Shown here piece by piece: positions 45,157 to 56,343 of a stretch of DNA of 64,000 nt. Made by a program: the position numbers and the translations under genes. The notes below the pieces were generated by a model. That model worked only from the letters and a program-made list of their open reading frames with translations, was not told where the DNA came from and searched no databases. The stretch's first letter is position 1, and the number at the start of each line of letters is the position of its first letter. The DNA comes from Amyloporia xantha (Eukaryota; Basidiomycota; Agaricomycetes; Polyporales; Adustoporiaceae): NCBI GenBank assembly GCA_036971615.1, contig JAYKKR010000046.1:1-64000 (forward strand), given 5' to 3'.

Positions 45157-46893
45157 TGTGCGCTTGGCAAGTCCCACAGACAACCGTTCCCACTCTCTTC
45201 TACTCGCGCATCTAAACCATTAGAACTTATTCACTCAGATCTCGTCGAGATGCCATCTTTGTCCATTGATGGTTTCAAATATTGTGTCACATTCCTCGAC
45301 GACTTCTCCTCATTTGGTGTCATGTATTACCTTAAGCGGAAATCTGATGCTCTCACCTGCTTTAAAAGTTATCGAGCATGGGGGGAAACTCAGCTTTCTA
45401 CGCGACTTAAGCGTTTCCGCTCTGACAGAGGAGGAGAATTTATGGGTGAAGAGTTCACACAATATTTACATGAAAATGGTATTGAGCGCGAGGCATCTAT
45501 GCCACAAAGTCCACAACAGAATGGACGTGCAGAACGTTGGCAGCAAACTATTGTAGAAAAAGCAGAAGCTATGCGTCATCATGCTGGTTTATCCACTGGC
45601 TTCTGGAAACTTGCTGTTGAAACTGCCGTTCATATTTACAATCGTCAGCCATTCCGCAGAGCACACTGGCGTACTCCCATTGAATTATGGAATGGTACTG
45701 TTCCAGATGTGTCGTACTTTAGAGTCTTTGGATGCCTAGCCTATGTACATGTTCAGAAGGAGCGACGCCAGGATAAGCTCACGACTCGAGCTAAACCTAT
45801 GGTGTTCGTCGGCTATGAACCTGGATCAAAGGGGTATCGATTCTGGGATAAAGATAGCCGCTCCATTGTTTTATCGCGTGATGCGGTATTCAATGAGAGA
45901 TCCTTTCCGAACAAAAGTGAGAATCCTATTCCCGCTGCCCAACAACCGCATGAGCCGCCCGTTCCTGTAGCTCCAGCACCAGAGCCGGCCCTGCCGCTTG
46001 GTGATGATGATGCTAATAGGCCTGAACCGGATGCTGACTTGCCTCCACATCCGGGACCACCACCAGAACCACCTAGAAACCCATCTCCTCCACCTCGTCC
46101 ACCTTCTCCAGATGAGCCTCCAGTACCACAACCTCCTCCATTTATACCTAGACGCTCTACTCGGTCAACCGCTGGTAGACCTCCACCACGGCCTGACAAT
46201 GCGTATGGTGATCGTCACCCTGCAGCTATACAGCGTGACATTGATCAAGGAGGTGGTTTACCTGATGTCATGGAGAATCTCATCTCAGATCTTCCAGTAG
46301 AGTTTATTCTCAACGCCGATCCTCAGTACGGACCTTTTCCACAATCTTATCAGGAAGCGATCTCTCGCCCTGATCGGACTCAGTGGGAGGCCGCTATGCA
46401 GGAAGAGATAGACTCTCAAATGGAGAATGGTACATGGGAGTTAGTCGACTTACCTCCTGGACGTAAGGCAGTACCTTGTCGTTGGGTTTACACTATTAAA
46501 CCTGGTGGTAGATATAAAGCTCGGCTTGTAGCCAAAGGCTTTAAACAGGTCAAAGGCATCGATTATGATGAAATATTCTCCCCTGTCGCTCGTTTTGAAT
46601 CTATAAGATTCTTACTCGCCCATGCTGCTCTTAATGATTGGGAGGTAGAGGCTATGGATGTAAAGACAGCATTCTTATATGGCGAATTAGACGAGGAGAT
46701 ATATATGGAGCAACCAGAAGGATTCAAAGTCCCTGGTCAGGAACACAAAGTTTGTCGTCTTTTGAAGGCTATTTATGGTCTTAAACAGGCTGGCAGACAG
46801 TGGAATAAAAAACTCCACAATGCGTTGGTGGAATTAGGGTTCACACGTACATATTCTGATGCGGGTATTTATGTGTATCGTCATCATGGGGGG
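45157..46893 (+). pseudogene. copia integrase and N-terminal RT
   Basis: Resumes with CALGKSHRQPFPLSSTRASK. Integrase core: HSDLVEMPSL, FLDDFSSFGVMYYLK, SDRGGEFMGEEF and QQNGRAERWQQTIVEKAEAM, then a Pro-rich linker. RT: WVYTIKPGGRYKARLVAKGF, EAMDVKTAFLYGEL, RQWNKKLHNAL. A G-run at about 46888-46893 shifts the frame so that it ends at TAA 46897, just before the YVDD catalytic motif. Confidence 0.9.
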
Positions 46894-47867
46894 ATTTAAT
46901 ACTTGTCGTATATGTTGACGATCTATTGCCTATTGGGTCTGATCGGCGTCAGATTGCATGGCTTAAAGGTTGTCTTCAGAAGCGATTTAATGTTCGTGAT
47001 CTTGGGCCTGTAGAATCTTTTCTAGGCATGCGGATTACTCGAGATAGATCATCCAGAAACATTTGGCTTGATCAGTCTAAATACATTGAAGAGACACTCG
47101 AGCGATTCCAAATGCTAGATGCAGCACCCACGCGAACTCCCCTTCCATTTGGCGTACATCTTGTCAAAGCAGATCCTTCATATGAAGTTGATGCCGCCCT
47201 TCGTTCAAAGTACCAGCAGCTCATTGGTTCACTTTTGTGGATCGCCTTAGGCACTCGTCCAGATATAGCCTATGCAGTTAATCGCCTTTCCCAATATTCT
47301 GCTAAGCCTACAATGCAACATTATAAAGCCGCACAACATATTCTTCGTTATTTGAACGGTTCACGTTCACTTCGGCTTTGCTACAAAGGCAGCGGATTAT
47401 CTGGACTCATAGGTTATTCTGACTCTGATTGGGCTGAGAACAAGGACGATAGGCATTCAACTAGTGGCTTTGTCTTCTTTATGGCAGATGCTGCTATTTC
47501 ATGGGTCTCAGTGCGACAAAAGACTGTCGCTCTGTCTTCAACAGAAGCAGAGTACATGGCGTTGTCCGACTCTTGTCGACAATTAGCCTGGCTTCGGACT
47601 CTTCAGTCTGAGATTGGTTTTAAGCCGCAAAATGCCACACCTTTATGCATTGATAATAATGGTAGCATTTTTCTTGCGGTTAATCCAGCTCATGACAGAA
47701 GAACCAAGCACATTGATATACGGTACCACTTTTGCAGAGAGTTCATTGAAAACGGTCATGTCGATCTTTTCTTTGTACCTACTGCTGAGCAAAGGGCCGA
47801 TATCCTCACTAAGAATTTATCTTTCTCTATTCATGAGAAATTTGTACATAGTCTTGGACTAGAGTAG
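46894..47867 (+). pseudogene. copia RT C-terminal part and RNase H
   Basis: Continues as DLILVVYVDDLLPIGS with the catalytic YVDD, then LGPVESFLGMRI, GSLLWIALGTRPDIAYAVNR. RNase H ends the protein: GYSDSDWAENKDDRHSTSGF, ALSSTEAEYMALSDSCRQL, KHIDIRYHFCREF. Stops at TAG 47865. Confidence 0.9.
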
Positions 47868-47893
47868 TTAGCGACTATCTAGTTGAGTGGGAG

Positions 47894-48197
47894 TGTTGAA
47901 CGATCAGTTTCCAACTATAGTAGTCGCACTTCCATACTTGGTAGTCAGTACTTACTCATTTCTATGATGTTCTATGACGTTCCATAGTATGCTCTTGTCT
48001 TACTTCATAGGCTCCACTTTCTTACTAAGAAATCTCCACTATGATTTCATTATGACTTCATATCTTACTCAGATATTCTATAGGTTTCTGGATACGATTA
48101 CTAAGGAGCCTTTCATGCATGTATATAAGCAGGGCCTTACAGCCCACTAGAATACAAGACGGATTAGCCTCCTCTCCTCTATAGTCTGCGCTCAACA
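47894..48197 (+). repeat. copia 3' LTR
   Basis: 304 bp, same sequence as the 5' LTR as far as I can read, followed by the AAACT duplication. Confidence 0.95.
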
Positions 48198-48202
48198 AAA
48201 CT

Positions 48203-50506
48203 CATGGAGAAGGTGTTATCCCGGCGCTTACAATTTGATGCCCAGAAATACGGTATCATGCACCCATGCCAATTCGGTGGAACTATACAGCATAGCACCA
48301 CAGATGCGGGAATCCAATTGGTCCACTTCATTCGAGAGGCATGGGCCAGAAACATCACACCCTCAGCCCTATTACTGGATGTGTCGCAATTTTACCCTTC
48401 CATCAATCATGATGCGTTATTGGGGATTATGCGGAAACAGGGATTCAATGAGAAAACCTGCTTATTCTTTGCGAACTACATGAAAGGGCGTCAAACCCAA
48501 TTCGCATTCAATGGGGTCCTCACGGACCCTGCAGACTTCTCAGTAGGCGTGGGGCAGGGATCTTCCCTCTCCCCCGTTCTATCAGGATTATACATAGCAC
48601 CTGTCCTGCACAAGTGGGCCCCAATCCACGAATTGCAGACAGGTAATACATGTGTACAGTTCTTCGTTGATGATGGACTGATAATGACTGCGGAGAAGGC
48701 TACCCCAGAGTCTGATCTGACACAGCTCGATCATAACAATGGCCAATTGGCCGGAATGTTTCACCCGTTAGTCGAGGACCTCAATCGCATTGGTTGCGGT
48801 GTCGAGGCTGACAAATTAGAGCTGATGCACTTCTGGCACTACCGGAAGAAAGTATGGCATGAAAACCAGCCCCTCGGTCCGGACATTGCTCTCCGGATTG
48901 ATGGGCAATTAGTACGCCTCTCTCCAAAAGCGGCTATGAGATACCTGGGATTCTTTCTGGATCCCAAGTTATCATTCAAAGCACATGTGCGCTTCTATGC
49001 CAATAAAGCGGCTAGCACAGTCAACGCGCTAAGAATGCTCGGGAACTCATCCCGGGGATTCCACCCAATCAACAAACGGCGCTTATATGTAGCGCATGTC
49101 ATTCCGTTGATGCTCTACGGCGCCCAACTTTGGTGGAACCCAAAGTGGAAGCACATCAAGTGGATCCAAAAGGAGCTACAAACAGCGCAGTCCAGAGCGG
49201 CCCGGTGGATAACCGGCTGTTTCCGAACTACACCGATAGGCGCAATGGAAATGTTGGCCGGGTTAGTCCCGATCCGGTTCCAAGTGGACAGATACATGGA
49301 GAAGGCGGCCCTTCGGGCCCGCCGAATCCACGAAGGACACCCAATGCGGGCTATATTACCCGATGATTGGGTGATCAACCAAACCAACATCATCGCTCCA
49401 TTCCCATTACGGGCGCGGAAGGTGAAGAAGGAAGTAGTAACGCCGTTAACTCACATTGATGAGATTGGGCGACAAACGGCCGAGGATTTCGCACCGCTTC
49501 ATGCGGAAGCGCGACCCGGATTCAGAGTGTTGGATCAATTCCAATCCCAAATGACTGAGTTTTTCTTGGATGCCATAGGCATTCCACCCAAGAATGACAC
49601 AGAGAAATTTAACAAGTGGATGGACGAAACCTGGTGGCCAGCTTTCCGGTCACAACAGGCGCGTATGTTCGGCCGCTTACTATTCACCGACGGATCCTAT
49701 AAATCGGATCAGGATGGTACTAGATCTGGAAGTTCGTGGCTCGTCATGGAAGGGCCATTTCAGATAAACAGCGGCAAATTTGGTGGGGGGAAATCCCTCA
49801 GCTATGATGCCGAGATGATGGCGCTCGCACGCGGCCTTCGTGAGGTGACTCGCGAAGCCGAGTATGACATCATTCACATCACCATCCTGTCTGATAACAA
49901 GGCAGCATTGAAACAAATCATACGACCCAATGTGGGGCCATCACAGATGGCGGCCATATCGGGTTGCCAATCGATCCGGGCATTCCTGCAGGATAGACCA
50001 GATCGTACTGTAACCTTCATGTGGATTCCTTCACATAAGGGAATCGAGCCAAACGAGCTGGTAGATAAACTAGCGAAAGAGGCACTTGAATCGGAACAAC
50101 CTGAGTTTGTTTCATACTCAATGGCAATCCAGCGGATTAAATCCCGCATGATGGCCAAATGGAATGCGTTAGCCAATGATTTGGAGAACACTAAATATAG
50201 GGGTAACCAATTATGGGTTACGGAATCACCCTTGCATGCAGCCACGGCCAAACGCACGTGGCTATTAAAGCGAGTAGGAACATCGAATAAGGAAACTGCG
50301 CGGGTTGCGCGGGTCCTCACAAATCATTTCCCTAGCGGAGCATACCGCGAGAGATTCAACATAGCGGGCCCCATTGAGTGCCTCTGTGGTCTCAGTGACG
50401 GCCCGGAAACACGAGAACACATTTTGTTTGAGTGTCCATTTTGGATACGCACCAAGGGAGCGTGGGTACCACCCACGTCTCAGGAAGAAAGTCATCAAGA
50501 CAGAAG
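48203..50506 (+). pseudogene. LINE ORF2, piece 2 (RT palm to RNase H)
   Basis: Resumes the RT with MEKVLSRRLQFDAQKYGIMH. It contains LLLDVSQFYPSINHDALL, SVGVGQGSSLSPVLSGLYIA and the catalytic FFVDDGLIM. RNase H follows (LLFTDGSYKSDQDGTRSGSS, ILSDNKAALKQII, MWIPSHKGIEPNELVDKLAK), then a Cys/His cluster CLCGLSDGPETREHILFECP. Cut by the hAT-like element after HQDR. Confidence 0.9.
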
Positions 50507-51899
50507 TAGCGTCTCCTAAGTTCAGTTCGGTTCGGTTCAGCAGGTATTTTGGCCGAACCCCGAACCGAACCTGCATGCATATGGCTGAACCTGAACCTGA
50601 ACCTGAACTGAACCTGCTGAACCGGTTCGGCAGGTTCAGTTCAGGTTCATAACCGGTTCGAACCTTCCGAACCTGTGATTTTCTAAGTAATTTTTTTTCA
50701 TTTTATGCTAGTCTACTGCACCAACTTATGTATACCTGGTGCACCAACTGACGGATAGGCCTACGGACGCTTATGCACCAGGCAGCGTTTCTGCCTGGCC
50801 TCTGGTGCATCAGTTCGTGGGCTATCTCCGGACCCTCCGGGGCCTCCTCCCTTTCGCCGTAGGGTCCCCTCGGCATCGCGGCTTATTACCATATGTAGTA
50901 AGTATCTATTAGAAAGGCCTTAGGCCATTTAATTTACAGCGAAATTTCTATTTTGGTGCCACAGACTCATTTGGGCACTACTTAAAAACTGTATTAAAAT
51001 AGCAAAAAAATCACATTTTCATTTTCAATTCAGTAGGTACAATGGTACGAGAATCTATATACTGTAGGTACGTCCGGCGAGCGTGCGCGGGCGAAGGGTA
51101 CCCGCCGGGCGGGAGCAGCGTAGACGGGCCGGCGCAGCGTGCAGGGGCAGGGGCAGCGTGGACGGGCGTGGCGCGTACACGGGCGGAGGGAACGTGCACG
51201 GGCGGGGCAGTGTGCAGGGGCAGGCGCAGCATACAGGGGCAGGCGCAGCGTGGAAGGACGGGCGCAGCGTACAGGGGCGGCGCAGCGTGGACGGGGCAGC
51301 GAGTGCGGATCGAGCAAGTGCGGATCGAGCAAGTGCGGACGGGCACCGAGGGCAGACGGGGCAGCGAGCGCGGATCGAGCGAGGGCGCAGCGAGTAGGGA
51401 CGGGGCAGCGAGCACAGATTGAGCGCGGATCGAGCGAGCAGGGACGGGGCAGCGAGTGCGGACGGGGCAGCGAGCGCGGATCGAGCGAGGGAGCAGCGAG
51501 CAGGGACGGGGCAGCGAGTGCGGATCGAGCGAGCGGGCAGCCACGCTAGCGGGTGAGTGGACGGCGGGGCGAGCGAGCGGGGAGAGGGCGAGCGAGGGCA
51601 CTGACGAGTGAGGAGCGGGTGCGCGGGAATGCGCACCGTCAGGCAACGGTGCACAGCGAACGGGCTGCGTTGGGGAGCGGGTGCGCAACGAACGCGTAAT
51701 CCGATCGATCGGACCCCGTCCCCCGGTTCGCGGTTCGGACGCGTTCGCACCGCGTTCGGGCAACGCACTGCAAGCCCGAACCCCGGACCGAACCTGACGG
51801 CCAATGGCCGGACCGAACCTGGACCGGACCTGAACCTCAGGTCCGGTTCGGCGGTTCGGGGTTCGGACCTAGGTTCTGGACTGAACTTAGGAGACGCTA
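50507..51899. mobile_element. hAT-like non-autonomous element
   Basis: Terminal inverted repeats TAGCGTCTCCTAAGTTCAGT (right end one base shorter in match) agree with the hAT YARNG start. An exact 8-bp duplication GACAGAAG flanks it (50499-50506, 51900-51907). Subterminal regions are full of GGTTCGG/CCGAACC and GAACCTG repeats in both orientations, and the middle is a GC-rich tandem-repeat block. No transposase. Removing it restores LINE ORF2. Confidence 0.85.
51070..51600. repeat. GC-rich degenerate tandem repeat
   Basis: Repeated units such as GGGGCAGCGAG, GTGCGGATCGAGC and CGTGCAGGGGCAG. The bias leaves long open frames on both strands (e.g. minus 51763-51011), which I take as artefacts of composition. 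Confidence 0.8.
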
Positions 51900-51907
51900 G
51901 ACAGAAG

Positions 51908-52295
51908 GAGGCGCTCACAGCGCCACTGGACAGAAGATGACGTATTGGAGTTCCTCCGGCTAAACAGCTGGGTGGCTACTTTCGAATGGGCCGAGATATT
52001 ATCTATGGCTCACGAGGACCGTGAGGAGGGAGAATACCATTCGCTCGCGAATGCTACACTCCATGCCCACACTAAAGGACGGGTGGCGGCCTGGAAGAAA
52101 TTCCATGACGAACGCCACCTAGACCCAGATGCAACCGAAGCGCTCAGCGCTGAGTTCAAAGAATTCACGGAATGGTACGACGTGCTCAAGGCGTCGGAGG
52201 ACATTCGGAAAGAGTGGAGGGGGATCCTGGTCCAAATGGACGATTCAGATCCCCCTTCCCCGGCACCTAGCAGACAATCGCTAGACTACGAATAG
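51908..52295 (+). pseudogene. LINE ORF2, piece 3 (C-terminus)
   Basis: In frame with piece 2 after removal of the insertion: RRRSQRHWTEDDVLEFL, then a Trp-rich helical segment (NSWVATFEWAEILSMAHEDR, AAWKKFHDERHL) and a Ser/Pro tail ending LDYE at TAG 52293-52295. Confidence 0.85.
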
Positions 52296-52646
52296 CCTGC
52301 TTCTCTGCCCTGAAAACTGTAGGGGTGGAGGTGAGGGCACATAGCGGCGAGATGCCTTACCGGGCGCCCATCCTTTACTAGCCTTAGGTGGAAGTGCCTT
52401 TGGTCGTGGGCGTGCGTGGGAGCCTCTAACCGGGGTTCCCCTTGAGTGCGCTCCGGGGACCGGCCTTACGGGGACGGTTATGGTATGGTGTTAAGGTAGG
52501 GCGGCTTCGCCGCCCCAGGTTGCAGACCGCTCTGGAAAGCGACCACAGTAGGGCGTGGAGCCCATAATTCATTTATACCCGACACTCTACATGTACTTAG
52601 CAGTATGGAGTATAAATTCGAAGAATTTAAAAAAAAAAAAAAAAAA
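52296..52646 (+). other. LINE 3' UTR and poly(A) tail
   Basis: About 330 bp of non-coding LINE end followed by a run of 18 A (52629-52646) that abuts the right target duplication. Confidence 0.85.
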
Positions 52647-52661
52647 GAGTATATAGTGTAG
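52647..52661 (+). promoter_or_regulatory. right target duplication, doubling as TATA region of SDR copy 1
   Basis: GAGTATATAGTGTAG lies about 90 bp before the SDR ATG. SDR copy 2 has GGGTATATAGCGTGGGGTGA at a comparable distance from its ATG, so the TATATAG core looks like the native TATA box, duplicated by the LINE. Confidence 0.6.
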
Positions 52662-52738
52662 CGTGAGGAGTTTCTGTGAAATACCTCCTGTACGACTACC
52701 ATAGGTCCTTATTCATCAACTTCCACGCGCCCACTGTT

Positions 52739-53757
52739 ATGCCGTCTTACCTCATTGTCGGGGCAAGTAGAGGGATCGGGCTTGCCTTCGCTGAGGTGCT
52801 GGTATGTAGCTGTCCCTTCCTGCTCCACGATAATATGTTGCCTAATAGACTTCTTCGTACACCAGCTCAAGGATCCCCAGAATGTCGTGATAGCGACAGC
52901 ACGGAACCCAAGCGGATCGAGCGGTATACAGGCTCTGAAAGCGGACTACCCTGAGGATCGGTTTAAGATTCTTATGTTGGACGTGACCGACGAGGCGAGT
53001 GTTCATCTGGCTGCGGATGAGACGTCGGCGCTGTTGCCCAATGGCTTGGACTGTCTTATCCACAACGCTGGAGTTTGCCTACAAAATGGGTCTGCCGAAG
53101 AGGCGTACGTGAATTTCACCCAAGCGCGAGCTTATTCTGGCCGTCCGTCGCTGACTTGTTCATGGGCACATATGTGTATTTCTGTTTGGTAAGTGATCTT
53201 AATCTTTTCGAGGAAGAGCTGCGCGTCAACACCGTTGGGCCCCTCCGCGTCGGCCGCGCCTTTATTCCTCTCATCCGGAGGGGAAGCGGCAAGAAGGTGG
53301 CGTGGATCACGTCCAACGGCGGGTCCCTCGAGCTCGCGCATTTCGGTAGAGGGCTGGTCGACACGTATGCGGCGACGAAGGCAGCCCTTAACATGTACGC
53401 TCTGTCGCTCGTTGCTCGCCGAATTAGACATTGACAGCACATATTATTCTAGGCTCGGTCGAAGATGGGGCACGGTCCTCAATGCGGAGGGCATCACGAT
53501 GGCTCTTGTGCACCCAGGTAAGCATTGACGCTAGGGCGATCTTATCATTCCGCTGATCCCAGCCGTTGGAACTTCTAGGCTGGGTCGATACTGAAATGGG
53601 CCATCAAATTGATGCCTGGATTGCTGAAAACGCACCAATGGCTCAGAAGATGAGCCCCCAAGAATCTGCCACAGCGTGTTTGAAAGTGATCATGCAGGTG
53701 AAGCCCGAAGATGGAGTGAAGTACAACGTCTACGATGGCACCCAGCTTCCTTGGTGA
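52739..53757 (+). CDS. short-chain dehydrogenase/reductase, copy 1
   Basis: NAD(P)-dependent oxidoreductase of the SDR superfamily, soluble, substrate unknown. Exons: 52739-52801, 52866-53104, 53194-53394, 53453-53517, 53579-53757; 747 nt, 248 aa, phases consistent. Rossmann glycine motif GASRGIG, LDVTDEASV, LIHNAG, strand ITSNGG with the catalytic Ser region, YAATK (Tyr-x3-Lys) and HPGWVDTEMG are all present. The start is MPSYLIVGASRGIG. Same exon lengths as copy 2 except the last exon. The LINE sits directly upstream, so expression may now depend on about 90 bp of native promoter plus LINE sequence. Confidence 0.9.
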
Positions 53758-54395
53758 CCGGGTTCCGCATAGCATTACGTATGGAAGATTATGAAACGAT
53801 TGAGTTCTTGATCTTGCTAAGAGCAAACGAATAGACTAACCACTGTGTATGCATAGACGAAATATTTATGTTGTGATTATACTGTTTTCATTGGACACTT
53901 GATGCGGGTTCGTCTCTGGTTTGTCTAAAGGCGGCGTTGACCGATGTGTTCCAGGAGGCCTGGTAGTTAGCAAGTATCTGGATCATCCGCACACCGAACC
54001 ATCATAATCATTCACCACTGACGGCACAGCCCTGTCCACCTTACAAGCTGGTGTAGCTGGTATACCGGGAGATAATATCATCACTGCATCTCTCCCGTTG
54101 CATACTGTGAACTCGCGGTCTGTCATGATTTGATATACACATCGACAGCTCGTAGATGACGATGGTGATTATAGAATGAGTCTCTTGACGAGGCTCGTTG
54201 TGACTTGTGTTTTTTGAGACCAGGGAGGTGGTCGCTCTTTCCCTATAGACGAGTCAGAAGGTGAGCTCACGGACGGGCTTGGTACCCTACTAAAATTAAA
54301 ATGCGAAACCTGATAGTATCACCTCGTCAGCCTAGCGCAAGCACTACCTGCATGCCTATGCGCACCACGCCAGCGGAGGTTCCACGCCGTGCACA
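53758..54395. other. intergenic, no supported gene
   Basis: 3' flank of SDR copy 1 facing the membrane-protein remnant. No gene seen. Confidence 0.4.
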
Positions 54396-54519
54396 CTACA
54401 TTACTTGCTTTTCAACCTCGTTAAATTGGACAGGGATCTGTGTTCCACTTGGCCTCGAGCCGCATTTTTGGTCATATTCCTGCGTCTTTATCTTGAGGAG
54501 TAGTCTGAAGCTGAGCACG
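54396..54519 (-). pseudogene. last-exon remnant of a DUF6533-type membrane protein
   Basis: On the minus strand SVLSFRLLLKIKTQEYDQKC...FNEVEKQVM-stop matches the last exon of the intact-looking gene ending at 62196 (SVLSFRLLLKIKAQEYDQKC). Upstream on the minus strand the sequence jumps directly to a block (54540-55090) that, in copy 2, lies before the first membrane-protein gene. About 4 kb, including all other exons, is missing. Confidence 0.75.
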
Positions 54520-54539
54520 CTGTCCAAAGGACATGAGAG

Positions 54540-55090
54540 ATGCGATGAGAGCGGCCACAGACTTACCCGGTGGACTTTCTATGAACAGCCTTTCGTCCTT
54601 CATGTGTGGTGGCGTCGTGTTGTGTCGTTTGTAACAATCTTTTCATTAAGGCTCAGACATAGAGTCCATGCCAGTAAATCAAGACGAGAAGCCCCGAATT
54701 CGGTATCTCACTGATGGCCTCATTCACTTGTGCTGGAGACGTGAAAGGAAGACAAAGACGTGCTCATATATATGTCGCCGTATTCCATCAAGCATCAAGG
54801 AATGAGTGCGGAGATGTTGACGTGACGACGTCTGCGCGAGGGCTTTTGGCGAATTCGTTCCCACTGTTCGAACTCACTCTCACATGGGCGCTTATCTGTC
54901 CATTTGGGATTCGGGCAGTTCCCGGGCTTGTCAAACTTGATAGTATCCTTGATATCGTCGTATCCGTTAAGCAAAGCATATTTATGGGCAAGACAAGCAT
55001 ACCTTCGCCGTCGCCCACGGAACAAGAGAGACTGTCTCTTCATCCCATCTCGTCGCCGCCGCCAATCCACCCATTCTTGCAATAACGGTT
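54540..55090 (-). repeat. duplicated flank of the membrane-protein cluster, copy 1
   Basis: Matches 57440-58050 in inverted orientation (shared peptide-level strings RWTFYEQPFVLH, NECGDVDVTTSAR and PSPTEQERLSLHPISSPPPI). No intact gene on either strand in either copy. Confidence 0.7.
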
Positions 55091-55761
55091 GGCCTAGGCT
55101 CGCACTCTTTCGTGTGCACTGTGTTTTAGAGTCTAGCCTGCGTAGCTATGAGACCTACGCTGTGACATCTTGCACTAGATTTGCGGAAAGAATTTGATCC
55201 AGATCAGAGCGACGTTTACCGGATGACCTGAAGATAGAAGCAGCAGCAGTTTCCGTCCGGAATAGACAACTCTGGGGACAAGAAAGTCAAGAAACGGCAC
55301 ACTGGCCCAATGAGGAGACAAAGTTACTGGGTTCAAGCCACTCATAGAAGCAGGGAACAAAGCGAAGACCGGTGGGCGCGAAGAATCGCACATTATGACC
55401 GCAACTCGACGTTAATGATCGTATGACATATTCACTCTTACCCACTTTTAAAGTATTGCAGAGTTCGAGCTGGCTTCGGGAAACATGGTCATGAGAATAC
55501 GACATCCGAGTAGGAGGGAAACTACTTACCGTCTAGGTGCGCGGCACAGCAGCCAGTAAGAGCACGACCTGTTCCACTTTCCACAGACAACACCCTCCGC
55601 CTCGCACCATCGCTCGTTCAGGCTTACTCGTTTCGTTGCAGACGATGTGGCGAGGAGGCTAAGCAATTGTTGTAACAGTCATTCGATTACTATAGTGGAT
55701 GCAGAAGAGAACAAAAGGACGTATGGTAAGTACACTCTCCAACAAATTGAGACTAAGAAGG
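55091..55761. other. intergenic, no supported gene
   Basis: Spacer without recognisable features; short frames only. Confidence 0.4.
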
Positions 55762-56343
55762 TCACAGAACAAAGGCACTCGTCGACGGTGCATATGGGTC
55801 GAATGGCGGGTTGCCACATGCCAACTCTCTGCGGGGCTTTGTGACACGTCTCCCCTTCAGCCTCCCTGTTACAGATCCCGCCCATGAGGGCGTCGTCGCA
55901 GGACAAAGAAGAAAGCACGTACGTCTCCCGCCCTTAACGTGCTTCGGCGCGCTCTTCACCTCCGCCTCAGCATCCGCCTCCTCCAGCTCCTCCTTCCGAT
56001 ACGCCACAGTCTTGCCGCACGACGGGCACGTACAGCGCGCCGTCCCGGAGGCACCGAGCCTCTCCTTCCAGTACTCCTCCCTCAGCTGCGTGATCTCCGC
56101 AGTGTACAGGCGTTTGCAAAACCCGCCGCCGCCAGGCGCCGCAGACTGTCGCTGTGACAGAGCAGGCTCCTTGTCGAGCGCGTGCTCAAAGGCTACGAGC
56201 GCCTCGTGTGGGACGGAGACTTCCTTGGCGTCGGGCGGGATGTAGCCGAGGACTTTGAGGTATGCGACGAGGACCTTGGCGACGGTGAGCGGGTCGTTCT
56301 TCTTCAGGACAGAGGATATGGCCTGCTCGATGCTGGTCGACAT
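55762..56343 (-). CDS. hypothetical protein with CxxC motif
   Basis: Reads MSTSIEQAISSVLKKNDPLT from ATG 56343. A helical N-terminal part (VAKVLVAYLKVLGYIPPDAK) is followed by EITQLREEYWKERLG and a possible metal site TARCTCPSCGKTVAYRKEEL, then a Glu/Lys tail. The frame stays open to 55762 (193 aa). A strong donor GTACGT at about 55922 suggests that the real end is spliced, which would give about 145-150 residues. No family recognised; real gene likely, given codon composition and GC contrast with its surroundings. Confidence 0.6.
   Translation of the reverse strand: MSTSIEQAISSVLKKNDPLTVAKVLVAYLKVLGYIPPDAKEVSVPHEALVAFEHALDKEPALSQRQSAAPGGGGFCKRLYTAEITQLREEYWKERLGASGTARCTCPSCGKTVAYRKEELEEADAEAEVKSAPKHVKGGRRTCFLLCPATTPSWAGSVTGRLKGRRVTKPRRELACGNPPFDPYAPSTSAFVL

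Larger units (their letters stand above)
39711..48197 (+). mobile_element. Ty1/copia LTR retrotransposon
   Basis: 8487 bp with 304-bp LTRs that I read as identical, ends TGTTG...CAACA, and a perfect 5-bp duplication AAACT (39706-39710, 48198-48202). Gene order is gag, protease, integrase, RT, RNase H in a single gag-pol frame. That frame is broken by the DNA element at 42457-45156 and by a one-base error in a G-run before the YVDD motif. Very recent insertion into the LINE RT. Confidence 0.95.
24746..52646 (+). mobile_element. LINE (AP-endonuclease/RNase H type), 5'-truncated, split by three insertions
   Basis: About 5.66 kb of LINE sequence spread over 27.9 kb. It starts inside ORF1, has two ORFs overlapping by ATGA, and ends in an 18-A tail. 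Exact 15-bp duplications flank it, the signature of target-primed reverse transcription. LINE pieces are 24746-25198, 37550-39710, 48203-50506 and 51908-52646. ORF2 has AP endonuclease, RT, RNase H and a CCHC-like C-terminus, so it belongs to the Tad/I-like group. Removing each inserted element with one target copy restores both reading frames, so the LINE was coding-competent apart from its missing 5' end. Confidence 0.93.

Noticed and set aside
51011..51763. 250-codon open frame on the minus strand, rich in Ala, Pro, Arg and Ser, and similar frames on the plus strand
   Set aside because: They lie in a GC-rich tandem repeat inside the hAT-like element; several frames on both strands are open because the repeat units lack AT-rich stops.
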